DNA of 64,000 nt from Dolomedes plantarius (lineage: Eukaryota; Arthropoda; Arachnida; Araneae; Dolomedidae). The notes under the pieces were generated by a model. The model searched no databases and was not told the DNA's origin. It saw only the letters and a list, made by a program, of their open reading frames with translations. Positions 21,492-33,279 of the stretch are shown in pieces. Location: positions 117,968,431-118,032,430 of the forward strand of contig OU015491.1 in the NCBI GenBank assembly GCA_907164885.2, given 5' to 3'. Made by a program: the position numbers and the translations under genes. Within the stretch, counting starts at the first letter, position 1. Each line of letters begins with the position of its first letter.

Positions 21492-22898
21492 TACTGCTGG
21501 CAACCCAAATTGCAACACCAAGAAAGACAAGAGATATCACAACAAAATTTATTTTGTAGATAACATGTTGACCAAGTATCAAATGATTAAATTTATAGAC
21601 TTCTGTGAAGTGTGGTTCCTGCCAAAATCAGTAGCCATAGTAGCCGCCATTGTTGGAGATCACCGCTGACACACGCCTCGGAATTAATTCAAAGAGACTT
21701 TGGATGAGTTCTTGGGATACAGCAGACCAAGCAGCTTCCACACGTTGCCAAAGTTGATCTGCTGTGGCAGCTGGGGATGGAATCTGGGTCAATCGTAGAG
21801 CAACCACGGACCACATGTTTTCTATCGGCGAAAGATCTGGAGAGCGAGGCGGTCAGGGAAGCAATTCAATCTGGCGATTGAAGAAGAACCTTTGGACAAT
21901 GAGTGCCACGTGTGGTCGCACATTATCCTGTTGAAATATGGCTGTGGGCAAGCCCTGAAGGTAAGGAAGGACAACTGGCTCCAACACCTCGGAGATGTAG
22001 CGCTGGCTGTTTAAAGTACCGGCAATGCGTTCTAGAGGTGTGCGAGAGTGATATCCAATACCGCCCCATACCATAATACGCGGTGCAGGACCAGTGTGGT
22101 GGTGCATAACGCAGCTGTTCAGCATCCTCTCTTCACGGTGTCTCCAGACTCGAATGCGACCATCGTGATGTTGCAGACAGAAGCGCGACTCGTCAGTAAA
22201 GACAATTTCATTCCATTCTGCCGTCCACATCCTCCTGTCATCGCACCATTGGTGGCGGAGACGTCTGTGGTTCTGCGTCAAGGGTAGACAAAGCAATGGA
22301 CAACTTGCGGGCAGACCACTCTGCTGTAAACGGCGTCGAATGGTACGAGCAGACACTGGATGATGCGTTACAGACTGCATGTGGTGTGCTATGGTTCGTG
22401 ATGTGACTGAGCGATCCGTCACTGCCATGCGCACAATTTGCCTGTCATCACGTGAAGTGGTACGCTGAAGTGGATGCGATCGAACACGCCGGTCCGTCGT
22501 AGCCTCCTGCATCCAATGATCACATATCCGCATTACAGTTGTTTGGTTTCGTCCAACACGACTACCGATTTCTCTGAAAGATAATCCACAATCTCGGTAG
22601 GCCACTATTCTTCCTCTGTCGAACTCGGATACTTGATCAAAAGATGATCGCTGTTTTCGACGAGGCATAATTGATCGTTTTTTGAAAAACCACAAGAAAA
22701 ACACAATTGCCGAACTTGAAATCGTCGAAATCTCGGAGTCTTAAATAGCGCTTTGAAGTGGCGCCACAGGCGCGCGTGATGTGCGTCTGCACTGAAATTC
22801 TAATCATTTGCATATCTCACCTCCACTAATGCATGTTGTAAATTTCATGTTATTTGCATGTTTCCTTCAGGGTGTTGCATTTACAGTGGCCAGCAGTG
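21492..22898 (-). mobile_element. Tc1-like DNA transposon, 1.4 kb
   Basis: The right end read inward is CACTGCTGGCCACTGTAAAT and the left end TACTGCTGGCAACCCAAATT; both continue into GCAACACC. TA stands at 21490-21491 and 22899-22900. It has one transposase gene on the minus strand with a single nonsense codon. Confidence 0.92.
21628..22668 (-). pseudogene. Tc1-like (DD34E) transposase, one premature stop
   Basis: The start at 22668 (MPRRKQRSSFDQVSEFDRG) is preferred over the in-frame ATG 12 codons upstream because it matches the usual Tc1 N terminus. Residues 18-110 are two helix-turn-helix units (GLSFREIGSRVGRNQTT and RTIRRRLQQ). The DDE core shows IVFTDESRF, IFQQDNVRPHVA and SPDLSPIENMW. 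The second Asp and the Glu are 34 residues apart, the Tc1 standard. The only lesion seen is TGA at 21853-21855, where the family has Trp (LPWPPRSPDLS), a one-base change; the frame then stays open to the natural end at 21628. An otherwise intact gene implies fairly recent activity. Confidence 0.92.
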
Positions 22899-24791
22899 TA
22901 GTAGAAGTTTGCTTTGATTCCATCCACGTTTTCATAGGTTTGATATTCAGCCAATTAAACCAAAAACAAGTTAATGGTAATTTGAAATGATCGTTTATAA
23001 ACCACATGCCTTACATTACCAAATATGTCAATCGTTATCTGCGGTATTTGCAAGAAATTGGCTGTGTCACTTTGTTATTTAAATGATGTTAATTCCTTTC
23101 AATAGATCTCTGGCCTCATGAGCAAGAGCTTTCACTTCAAGGAAACTGATTAGCATGGTCAAGGGAACTGTTGGATATATAGGGAATAAGGAACTGGTGG
23201 TCTCGGTCTGTTTAGCCCTTGTGGAGCAAAAGATGACCCTTGCTCCAAACACTTATCAAATGACTATTATACAATCACGAAAACAGTAATCAGAGACTTA
23301 TATTTTTATGTTTGTAAATGATATCATTAAAATTTTCTATTAAATAGATATTTTGTTTCACTGGTTTCTAATTAATTAATGTAAATATGTAGTAATGTAA
23401 CATAATGTAACTTAGTAAATGTGTTGAAAATTATGCAGGTTGGGGAAGAAACAAAAGAAAAAAAAGGTTGTAACGAATACAAAATAATTAAAAAAAAAGC
23501 AACGGTTGCAACTCAGGAACGGTAAAGGAAATATGTTAATAGTTTACGGTTATAAATTGAATAAAAATGAAATAAAGTGCGTGTTCGTTCCGCGGGACCT
23601 GGTGTGGTTTGGCGGGATTACTAACTCGCGATATGTCATCAAGGTTTGACCGTAAAACCTCAACGTTGGGACGGGGTATTTGTTGAATTTACTAGTTTCT
23701 ACAGAATTATGGATTTCCTTTTATAGTTGAAAACCCCTTGACATAAATGATGACCGGTAGAAATTCCTATGTATGAACGCACTGTAAGTCTGCCATGGAA
23801 ACTCAGGTAATTCTGTCATTTATTTTGAAAGTAATGGGTTTCACCAATCCCTTTCCTCCAGAAAATCAGATTTATTTTCCAATGGCTGTTAAGAAGATTT
23901 ATTATTTTTGCACAAATAAAAATTTGGCCTTAGCATCGAGATTTGATTTTGGAAATACAACTAAGGCGACACGAAGTGATTGCTCACAATGCTTTTCTTT
24001 AAAAATCTGTAAGCTTTATTGATAACTGGGATACATAGCTAAACTATCAAAATGCATGTATTTGGGAGATACCGTAGTAAAGTTATTGATAAGTTAATGA
24101 GAATTTCGATAGAATAAATTATTCATTATTTCATAAAATAATTAAAAAATTAAATAATTTTTTGTTATCGTAATGCTCGATGTGGATATACTTAGCTGTT
24201 GCACGCTTTGTAACATTTAATTTTACATAAAATGATACCATTGAACGAAAAAGCATATCTTACTGGATATTATGATGTTATTGATACAATAATTTGCAAA
24301 GAATGCATCCTATTATTACGTAGTAAACTCCATTATCACAGTCAAAGTAAGGGACACTAATTAAATTCTATCATGCCTAAGCTTTTCTAAAGGAAGCATA
24401 AAATTCGGAACTTGACTGCGGATGTACGTAGATCGAAACACATGTTGGAACTCTGCTGTTAGTTGATAACCAGTGGTTTACACAAGCAGATGTTTTGGCC
24501 TTGTTATAGGATCATTCATATGATTCTGTCATTTGAATGCATTAAAGGATTAAAAAAATTATTTAAAATTTTTACTTTCATATAAAGGAGTATAAAAATA
24601 TCAGTTACTCATAAAACTGAAGTAGTTCTACGAAATGGTCCTGATAACTTTTACATAAAGAAATAGGGAATGTCTTTAAGTAGAAAAAATTTGGGCGACA
24701 TTTGTGCAAAGGCATTATTATTAAAAAAGGGGGTGTTTAAACAGATAAGCTTCTGTAAAGAAGACCACGCATTCACACACATATATAAATA
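22899..24791. other. AT-rich intergenic stretch, no gene recognised
   Basis: A GC-richer patch at 23580-23660 and a weak SINE-like phrase near 23200-23250 (CCCTTGTGGAGC, GACCCTTGCTCC) are not enough for a call. The frame at 23795-24022 resembles nothing I know. Confidence 0.45.
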
Positions 24792-25471
24792 AAAGCTGAA
24801 TACCCGTGCTTCGCTACGGAGTACACTGAAATCAAATACAACGGTCAATGTATGCAATTAATGCCAAAAAAATATATATCATTATAATAAATACAACGGT
24901 CAATGTAGGCAATTAATTTGTATGTTTAATATTCATAAAACATACTAATTTGAATTAAAAATCTTAAAAAAACTTCCATCTCAATTAGTCCAGTGGTTAA
25001 ATTTTATCTTTTACCGTATTTTAATATTTTTTGTCAATTTATTCCGTTGTTCTAAACATGACGCAAAGTTAATTTAAAGTATCACAAAAAGAAAAGAAAC
25101 CTCGTTATCAGCATTTAATAAATTAAATTCTAAAAATTAATTTTTAAAAATTCACCAAAAATCATAAATAGGAGGTAAAAATTAAAATAAAATCATTTTA
25201 GATTTCATTTTAAAGGAATTTTTATGATCTTTCGTGTGATATAAATTTTATAACTCTCAGATTATAATTTTAAATGCAAACTTAAAAGAAGTTACAAAAA
25301 AGCTTAAAAATTTAATTTAAAAAAATCTAAGAAATTTTTTTCAAACATCTTTCTTAGTGCACCTCTACACTATAAAAAGAATCGCCATGCTAAATTTCAG
25401 CCTTTTGGGTCCAGCGGTTTGGTCTGTGCATTATCAATCAGTCAGTTACGGAACTGTTTTATATATATAGA
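24792..25471 (-). mobile_element. Non-autonomous Helitron (copy B)
   Basis: On the minus strand it starts TCTATATATATAAAACAG at 25471 and ends with the hairpin CCGTAGCGAAGCACGG and CAGCTTT at about 24792, where CTAG is expected. It shares family phrases with copies A, C and D, lacks a long (TA)n run and has no coding capacity. Its 5' TC directly abuts the 3' CTAG of copy C with no base between. Confidence 0.85.
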
Positions 25472-25539
25472 CTAGATGAAAACTCGCACTTCGCTACGGA
25501 GTATATTCAAATTAAATACAATGGTCAATGTATGCAATT

Positions 25540-25545
<6 letters not shown>

Positions 25546-25622
<77 letters not shown>
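25546..25622. repeat. (TA)n microsatellite, left of the hAT element
   Basis: A pure TA run ending at the hAT terminus CAGGGCTAG. The same array resumes at 28905. Confidence 0.95.
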
Positions 25623-25625
<3 letters not shown>

Positions 25626-26044
25626 GGCTAGATTTGAGGCGGAACGCGCCGGAACGGAGTTCCGGTACCTCTCTTTAGGAAAAATTTACGATAGTTAAAA
25701 ACATTTATTTAATCACAAATTACTCTGTTGTTAGTGAGTAAACCTGACCAACTACTCTTTACACTTCACGTAAAAGAACCATTCGCAGGCCGTAACGATC
25801 GATTATTATGTGAGGCTAAGGTAGTTTGTTGAGCGTTACTATTGAGTACAGCGAACTGCGACTATTTCACTGAAGCGGGTGGTATTGTGGCTTGACCTTG
25901 GCCGGCTGACGGGACGGTAGTCTGACTCATTTTTGCGGACTGCTATGAATTTTCGCGGGTTTGCAAACGAGGTATTGATTAGCCCCGACTCTTCATATCG
26001 AGAATCGACCTCCCCGAGGCAGTTACCCTTCTTCCATGTTGTTT

Positions 26045-26374
26045 GTTGTTGTTGTTGTTGTTTCTCATCACCATGACCAGCAGAGCTAGATCAGGTCCAT
26101 AAGCTCGTTCACTCTGAGAAAGTCCAGCACCAAAAGAGGATCTTGAACTATTCATGGATGGGGTAAGGGGCAGCTTCTATGGTCAGAGACCTGGAGCACC
26201 AGCGGCAAAAGACTGACTTAGCTCCTGTGCCTACAGACTTTAGCTGGACATAATGGAATGGCCTTCACGCCTTGGGTGGTCCTACCAGGAGAATACACTC
26301 CCGACGTACTTCACCCACTCCGCCCAGGGTCACCCCCTCGCCACGATGAGGCAGTCTGTAGGACTTGAGGGGGA
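26045..26374 (-). repeat. SINE-like insertion with (GTT)n / (AAC)n tail
   Basis: Seen on the minus strand, the segment ends in CATGGTGATGAGAAACAAC and AAC repeats. The hAT sequence ATGTTGTTT stands on both sides (about 26036-26044 and 26376-26384), a target duplication. It begins near CCCCCTCAAGTCC. Its body (TGCCTCATCGTGGCGAGG) differs from the SINE at 51273, so it is a second family with the same tail type. No internal promoter boxes are certain. Confidence 0.6.
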
Positions 26375-26448
26375 CATGTTGTTTTGTTGAGGTTAGTTGC
26401 GTTTGAGCGTTGTCAAGTCTGTGTGAGTGCGGTAGATTGTGAAGTGAA

Positions 26449-28071
26449 ATGAGCAAAAAACTAACTGATATTTTTCTCACTTTCGGGTGGCAGTAAAAGA
26501 CTCAAGAACAGCATTAGTGGTGACGATACCAATGATGACAAAGTGGTTAATGACGATGACAGTGAAATGAAAAAACCTAAGTTCGCAACCGTCCTCTAAC
26601 ACTGTAAACGAAACAATGGCTTCTGAAAAGCTTGACTGTAATGTAGAATACCCTAAAGAAAAAGATACACCTGTTGAGTGCGACAATGTCTTGCCAGATT
26701 GCTGGACTAACTCGCAAAAAAAACGAGTTTTGCCAAAAATATGACTGGTTGTTTGTTAAAATTGGAACGTTAGGATGCAGTGCTTGTGAAAAAGTTGGGG
26801 TTTTATCGGTCCATAAGAAAACAGGTATGGAAATTTCAAAAGCGTGGGCAAGTGATGAGATAACTAGCTACGGCGACACTAAAGAAAAAAAGCAAACTTC
26901 GTTAAGGAAAAATTGTATGAACACAAAGAAAGTGCTGGTCATAGAGCAGCAGTCAAAATTTTATGTGAAGTTAAAAATGAAGTATTGGAGAAAGTTGTTT
27001 TGAAGCAGCGTGCTCGCGAAAAACAAGCTACTGAAAATATATTTCGTACTGCATATAAGATTGTTAAAGAGAATCAGTCCTTTCACAATTTTGAAACAGA
27101 AATTGATTTGCAAGAACTTAATGGGGTTGACATGGGTCGCATTTTACATTCATACAAAGCCTGTACTAACATTGCTTTGCACATAAGTAAAGAAATGAAG
27201 AAAACATTTGTTAATAAAATAATGAAGAATGACACGAAAATTGGCCGGATAATTGATGAGTCAAATTCCCTTAGTAACAAGTCAAGTTTTATTGTTTACG
27301 TTCGTTGTTCTTTGCCTAAAACTGGTATGTGTGGTTCTACCAACGTCTTTTTAGATTTAGTAGAACTTGATGGTTTTACTGCTAAGGCGGTATTTGACTC
27401 TTTGATTAACTGTTTTCACTAATGGAATAACTGACACGTTTTTAAGCAAAAACTTAACAAGATTAACATGTGACGGTGCTGCTACTATGATTGGTAAAAA
27501 CAAAGGTGTTGGAGCCTTATTTTGTGTAAAATTCTTTTCTGTTATTGTTTGGCACTCTGTTAACCACAGGCTTGAGCTTTCAGTGTCTGATGTAGTTCAG
27601 TCAGTTTCAGGAGTTGATAGATTTAAATCCTTCCTCGACAAACTGTATGTTGTGTATCATGCTTCACCAAAGAACAGTAGGGAACTGCGAACCTGTGCAA
27701 GTTTACTAGAGACAGAACTTTTAAAAATCAGAAGAGTTTTGAGCACACGTTGAGTTGCGTCTCGTTTCAGATCTGTGTCAGCCGTTTGGAGGTCTTATGA
27801 AGCTCTAGTGAACCAAGCTCTAGTGAAGCTTCAAATGATCCAACCAGAGACAGCAAAGAAAAAAGTACGTTTGAAGGCTTCAACAAAAAGGTTACTGAAA
27901 CTAATTTCCTTTTAGACCTGGCCTAAGGCTGATGCATTGCAAGAGCTCTCAGAGTTAAGTGAAGCTTTGCAACATCGCAACGTTGATCTAAGCTATGCTA
28001 GCAAAAAGTTAAAAATTACAGCTTCTTTGTTTGACTTAATCAATCATGAAACTGTGCATTTTTACTGATTT
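26449..28071 (+). pseudogene. hAT-family transposase pseudogene (KIAA1586-like type)
   Basis: hAT transposases cut the element out and insert it with 8-bp duplications. The putative start MSKKLTDIF is at 26449. Scattered frames then give CSACEKVGVLSVHK, REKQATENIFRTAYKIVKEN, EIDLQELNGVDMGRILHS, IIDESNSLSNKSSFIVYVR and LTRLTCDGAATMIGKNKG, followed by WHSVNHRLELSVSD, DKLYVVYHASPKNSRELRTC and LQELSELSEALQHRNVD. In this order they match transposase-like proteins annotated as KIAA1586/SUMO-ligase-like in animals, including the conserved DES and CDGA segments of the RNase-H fold. There are at least five frameshifts or stops, and the C-terminal dimerisation region is absent. The element is dead. Confidence 0.85.
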
Positions 28072-28107
28072 TATTACTTTTCTACTACACATTTTTGTAC
28101 TTGTCTT

Positions 28108-28733
28108 CTTCTTCTTCTTCACAAGCACAAGCACAACAGCCCCTTACAGGTTCTGGCTGCTGCAACCATGCGCTCCTTCCAGCGTCTTCTATCTGCGAAG
28201 ACTCCTCTCCAATTTTTAATTTTCAAAGTTTTTAAGTCTTTTTCAATGTCATTTAACCATCTAGTCAGTGGCCTACCTATAGCTCGGGATCCCTGAGGTT
28301 TTTTAAAAGTCAAGATATTAGAGGGATTATCTTCCAAGCTTCTCCAAACATGGCCAAGCCATCTTAATCTATTACTGCGGAAGACTTGTGTTATTTGTGA
28401 TTGCCTATAAAGCCTATACAGTTCAAAATTATATCTGGTTCTCCAACGTCCTTCTTCCTGCACTGGGCCAAAGATAGCCCTGAGGATTTTTCTCTCAAAC
28501 ATGTCCAGTGAGCGCTGCGTGTCTATGCTCAAGGTACATGTTTCACTTGCGTAAAGTAAGACAGGTAGTGTTAGTGTCTTATAAATTCTTAATTTAGTTT
28601 TGCGAGATAAGATCTCAATTGTCTTCTCAGCCGAAAGAAGTATTTATTAGCCATTTTGAATCTGTTATGAATTTCTGTTCTTAGTTTTTTTTGTCATTAA
28701 TTATAGTGCCAAGGTATTTAAATTCATCAACTT
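28108..28733 (-). mobile_element. 5'-truncated LINE (non-LTR retrotransposon) 3' end
   Basis: The insertion is bounded by a perfect 16-bp duplication, TTTTTGTACTTGTCTT, at 28092-28107 and 28734-28749. The minus strand encodes the end of a reverse transcriptase and finishes with a short AAG-repeat tail (28108-28121) instead of poly-A, as several LINE clades do. 5' truncation is the usual result of incomplete reverse transcription. Confidence 0.9.
28119..28733 (-). pseudogene. LINE reverse transcriptase, C-terminal part
   Basis: The frame begins inside the RT (VDEFKYLGTIINDK near 28730), shifts once near 28690, continues with MANKYFFRLRR, TKLRIYKTLTLPVLLYASE and LDMFERKILRAIFG, and ends with RLRWLGHVWRSLEDN, GRPLTRWLNDIEKDL and DRRRWKERMVAAARTCKG. 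The YLGxxI block, the KxxxYKxxxxPVLLYxSE block and the RLRWLGHV tail are standard C-terminal marks of LINE-encoded RTs of the endonuclease-bearing type. The frame 28119-28532 is still open, so decay is limited. The clade is not fixed from this fragment. Confidence 0.88.
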
Positions 28734-28901
28734 TTTTTGTACTTGTCTTGCAAAATAAAATTTGGAAATAAATAAAATGCTCAAGTTTTTGTATAACCAA
28801 GGATTTCTTTTTTCAGGCCAATAATTTGAATTCCTCCCCCCCCCCACACACACAACCCGGATGGATACCGTTCCGGCACCTCCATTTCTAGAAATATAGC
28901 A

Positions 28902-28904
<3 letters not shown>

Positions 28905-28957
<53 letters not shown>
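28905..28957. repeat. (TA)n microsatellite, right of the hAT element
   Basis: Continuation of the array at 25546-25622, separated from it by the hAT insertion. Confidence 0.95.
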
Positions 28958-28965
<8 letters not shown>

Positions 28966-29638
28966 AATAAATACGACGATCAATGTATACAATTGATATA
29001 AAAAAAACAAAGAAATATACTTATAAAAAATCGTAAGAGATATTTTTATAGACAAAATAATGTAGAAGAAAATATTCAAGTTAAATATAATAGGACATAC
29101 TAAAGAATATAGTACAGTTTGAGGAATATATCTTTTACTGGGTTTTAATATTTTTTGGGATAATGTGCAATGTCTGCAGCATTAGCAAGGGAAAACGTAT
29201 TTTTTGTCTGTTTCATTATTATGGACATGAGGATAAATTTATTTAAAGTACCAGAAAAAGAAATAACGTGATCAGCATTTAATAAATTAAATTCTAAAAT
29301 TTAATCTTTAAAAATTCACCAAAAATCAGAAAATGGAGGTAAAGATTCGAAAAAGATTTCATTTTAAAGGGATTTTTATGGTTCTTCTCGTGATGTAAAT
29401 TTTATAACCCTCAAATTATTATTTTAAATGCAAACTTCAAAAAAGTTACTAAAACAGCTTAAAAATTTAATTTTAAAAAATCTAAGAACTTTTGAAAAAT
29501 TTTTCTTAGTGCACCCCTATACTATAAGAAGAATCGACATGCAAAATTTTAGCACTTTAGGTCCAGCGGTTTGGTCTGTGCTTTGTATGTCAGTCAGTGA
29601 GTCAGTCAGTTACGGAACTGTTATAGTATATATATAGA

Positions 29639-31263
29639 TTACAGTGTGCGAAAGCTGAAAACTCATAATTATTTTATTATTAACTCATAATTATTTTATT
29701 TAACTCATTTGTATTAGTTTTCTTCATTGATTTTGGACTATGGAGCTGTGTTGAAAGCTTTGTTGTAAAACAATATGCTTACGATTTCTGCATTATGTTC
29801 GCAGTTTTTTATTTCTGTATTTATTCGATTTTGATTTTAAAAATAACCAATAGTTGGTTTCTTACGTTCATTTTTTAGTGCAGCTGAGCACATTATATAA
29901 GTACAACTCAGTAAAACAACAGTTGATTACTTAAATTATATTTTCAGAATGAAGATAAATATATTATAAAAGCAATAAGTAGTTTTGACGGTTTAGAGTT
30001 AAATAACCTTTTAAACGGCATAATTTTTGAAAATTTCTTTTTCAACAAAACTCTGATGAGAGTTTTTTTGTCGTCAGTGAAAATGCCTTTTTTTAATTCA
30101 AAGAAATTTTTAAACCAGATATATAATTTTTTGTTGGTTTAGCTTTTATAAAGCTATAAATAAAATATTTAGAACGCAACATGAAAAGTAAAATTCGTTC
30201 TATAAAAAAGCATTTTATTCATAATAGAAATAAATTCTTCGCTGTTATAGAAAAATTGTAGACATTCGTAATCGCATTTAATGACTTGCAAATTTAAAGA
30301 ATATTTTTTTGCCATAAATGGAAAGATGGTTAATTTGAAATTTAAAACATTTTTTTTGCGCACATTAAACGAATGTACAAAAATCGGTAAATTATAACAA
30401 AATTGCTAAAGAAGAAAACAAGTGGAAATAGAAAATTAGAAAAAAATGTAAAAATTGAAAAAGGCAAATATTTACAACATTTTCAATTAATTTGCATTTT
30501 CTATGAATGCGTATTTTTAAAAAATGTTTAATCATGTAACTAGAAATAAAAAATCTGGTGATGGAATCTTAAAAAATAAAAGAATTTAGCTTTTGAATTC
30601 ATAAATTAATATTTAGTCACTTTAAATACTGAGGGAAATTCTTAAACGTGTACGCGTGTGTGCTTACGAGCAAAATTTAAAGAAAAATAAACTTTGTATA
30701 AATGAATATGACTTATATTAAAGGGCTATTAATTTCCCAGGTTTTAATTTTTTTTTGTATGTAACGAATTTCACTACAATAAGATTCGAAGGTAACGAAT
30801 GCTTTTTCAGTCGTAGAATGTAAAAACAAAACTCGCATTTATTCTGGAAAAGATTTAGCCTTTAAAACAGGCACATTGAAACTGCGTCCCTCCAAGTTTT
30901 ATGTGCGGCACTAGACACTCACAAAAATGTCCCCACCTGCTGCTCGCGTTGTTCGCATCAACGTATCGTTGTGAACAATCCTGTTCCAAAGTGAAATATG
31001 CGAAGAGAGTATATAGAAATCGGCTTTCTGAATCTCATCTTGACGAAAGAGTATGAAGCAATTATAAACCTGATTTGTCTAAAATAGTCAAAAGTTTGTC
31101 TCAGGATAAAAAAAATCTCACAATTTTTATATAAACGCTTGGAAATATTTAAAGTTTCGAGTTTTTCATTATTATATTATGATGCATAGTGTGCTATGTT
31201 GCGGCCCGAGTAACATAGCAAACATAATGGAGGACTCAACGTCAAAGTGAATTAAGTCCATTA
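29639..31263. other. AT-rich intergenic stretch, no feature recognised
   Basis: No gene or repeat end was supported. An 8-bp stem (GCTATGTT / AACATAGC) occurs at 31192-31220. Confidence 0.45.
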
Positions 31264-31696
31264 TTACTATGTTTTTATTAACTTGCTTTCTTGTGTGTTT
31301 GTGTGTGTGTTTGTCTAGTACAAATCTTACAATCGATTTTTAACTAACTTCCCGACTAGCTAGACATTTGAAACTTTTGGAATATCTCAGAACACGATGA
31401 CAATGCATTATTTTAATACTTTTAGCCATATTTAAGCAGAATTAAATTCATTTTCAGTTATTTTCAGTTAATTTTGTTTTGTAGACTGGTGCAGCCATAT
31501 ATTGGCCGGAACGGGACCGAAAACTTAAATGCAAGTTAACTTCCAATTAACTTCATTTTCTTTCAAGTTGATGGGATAATTCATCAAAAAAGGTTTTAAA
31601 AAGTATTTATTAATACATAGAATTGTCAAATTTATATTATTCAGCAGAAATTTAAAAACATGGTATATAAAAAGTTCTTTTTATCTTGTAATTATT
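31264..31696 (-). repeat. Dispersed repeat, copy 2 (inverted partner of 17081-17510)
   Basis: The reverse complement matches copy 1 across about 430 bp, from the ACTATGTTTTTATTAACTTGC end to TTATCTTGTAATTATT. It differs by substitutions and a longer GTGTGT run at 31298-31312. It has no coding frame. Confidence 0.8.
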
Positions 31697-33279
31697 GACT
31701 ATTTCAAACTAACGCTGCCATGATTCAGTAACAGCATTATATTTTTTAATGCAATAATTCGTCCTTTAGTTTTAATCATCAGATGATAACATTTCTATGT
31801 ACTGCTGATTAACAACTGATTACTTTTCAGAGCTGTAGTAGATGAAGTCCATTTCCTCATTTGTGAACAAGGACGTGCTTTAGTAGGTGTATTCAGTGAT
31901 TTAATTTATTTAATTGCCCTTAGAATACCTCACAATAGTTTTGGAAAAAATATTTATATGATTTAGGAAGTTGTCAGACTATTCTATACACAAAATTTTC
32001 TTGCATGGGTTAGTACAGAGATCAAAGACTATGAAATCATGTCCAAAAGATGGTACTGGTTTGGGCTAAAAGCAGAGTATTTCACTTTTTTATGAAGATA
32101 AGAATTTCAGAGTTTATAAGAAATTTTTCCTAAAGTATTGAGAATAAGTTAGTAAAGGTTATTTAGACGAGTCAGTAAAAAATAGGTTTTTGGAGTGATT
32201 GACAGCAGGTTAAGGCAACTTCAAACTTAGTTGATGATTCTGATGTCGTTCCCACATCAAATCTTTCCCTTGCTACAAAAGTTACTACTCACGAAACGGT
32301 TATGCCAACAAAAAGTATTTGCATCCTAATCTTAACATTAAACATGTAGGAACCCTATGTTGCGAAGTGTGCTGATGAAAACAAACAGTCATTTAAAGAA
32401 AAATACTATTTTGCAAAAAAAAAATCAGTTTGCATTTTAAGATACCTTCCAAAGACACTTGCAGGTTGTATGATGAGCTAATTCATAAAATAAAAAGTAA
32501 ACATGACCCTGAAAGAAAACAAACACTTGAAAAAAAACTGCTCTGAGTTCGGGCAGGGTGAGAAAGGCAAGTCCTTAAAAGTGACTGTAACTCAGCTTCA
32601 TATGTTTGAACATTTAATTTTCAAAAGACATTGCCCTTTCCAAAATATATTATATGCAATTTAGATCTTCTGCATCAATGATTTTACTGACTAAATGTAT
32701 GTCTGGGACGAGACTGTTTGAGGAAGGGGTTTTGAGTCTCAATTCTTCGGTTTGTGAGCATAAGAGAAAATGCGTCCTTACAAATTCATAATTTTCTCGT
32801 GTATTGAGCGGCAAAATAGAAAAGTAAAACTGACCCTTGATTTGCTGAAATAAGTGCTTTTAATGATAACAATCTCCCATAGCATAATGTTTCAGAGGGG
32901 AAGTGTACCAAATCCAGCTTCCTATCAAATTCTGTGTGGTAGCTTAATATTAGCTGTATTTTGTAAGACAATATCAACGAAATAATTTAAATAAAACATT
33001 GTACTATGTTACTAAGACAGGAAAAAAAACTCAATGGTTAATTAATTATAATCATTCAACTTAGAGGTAAGTTTTCTCAGAACTGACTTTCATGGACTTG
33101 GTTCACTTTAACCCTGAATCCTCCTTAAGTACTTGTATGTGACCAAGGAGAAAAAGGTTTAGTGTGGCTTATTCAAAAGGTTGTTAAACAATATGCTTTT
33201 GCTAATTAGCGCATTGGTGATACTTCTGTAAAAAGTCATTGTCAAGAATTGGTAGTCATTGATAATTACGATTCATTCA
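31697..33279. other. AT-rich intergenic stretch, no feature recognised
   Basis: No supported gene or element boundary was seen. Confidence 0.45.

Larger units (their letters stand above)
25623..28904 (+). mobile_element. hAT transposon, 3.3 kb, decayed and carrying two later insertions
   Basis: The ends are CAGGGCTAGATTT on the left and, read inward, CAGTGCTATATTT on the right. Both are followed within about 45 bases by GGAACGG and a CCGG-rich block. The flanks are TATATATA on both sides, compatible with an 8-bp hAT duplication but uninformative within (TA)n. The transposase pseudogene reads on the plus strand. A SINE-like element (26045-26374) and a LINE 3' fragment (28108-28733) lie inside. 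Only about 150 bp remain after the LINE, so the C-terminal dimerisation domain is deleted. Confidence 0.85.
25472..29638 (-). mobile_element. Non-autonomous Helitron (copy C), interrupted by a hAT transposon
   Basis: The 5' end lies at 29638 (minus strand TCTATATATATACTATAACAG, preceded by A). The 3' end lies at 25472, with CCGTAGCGAAGTGCG followed by TTTTCATCTAG. The pieces 25472-25622 and 28905-29638 together match copy A, including the (TA)n that copy A has at the matching place. The hAT element sits exactly in that (TA)n. Confidence 0.88.
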
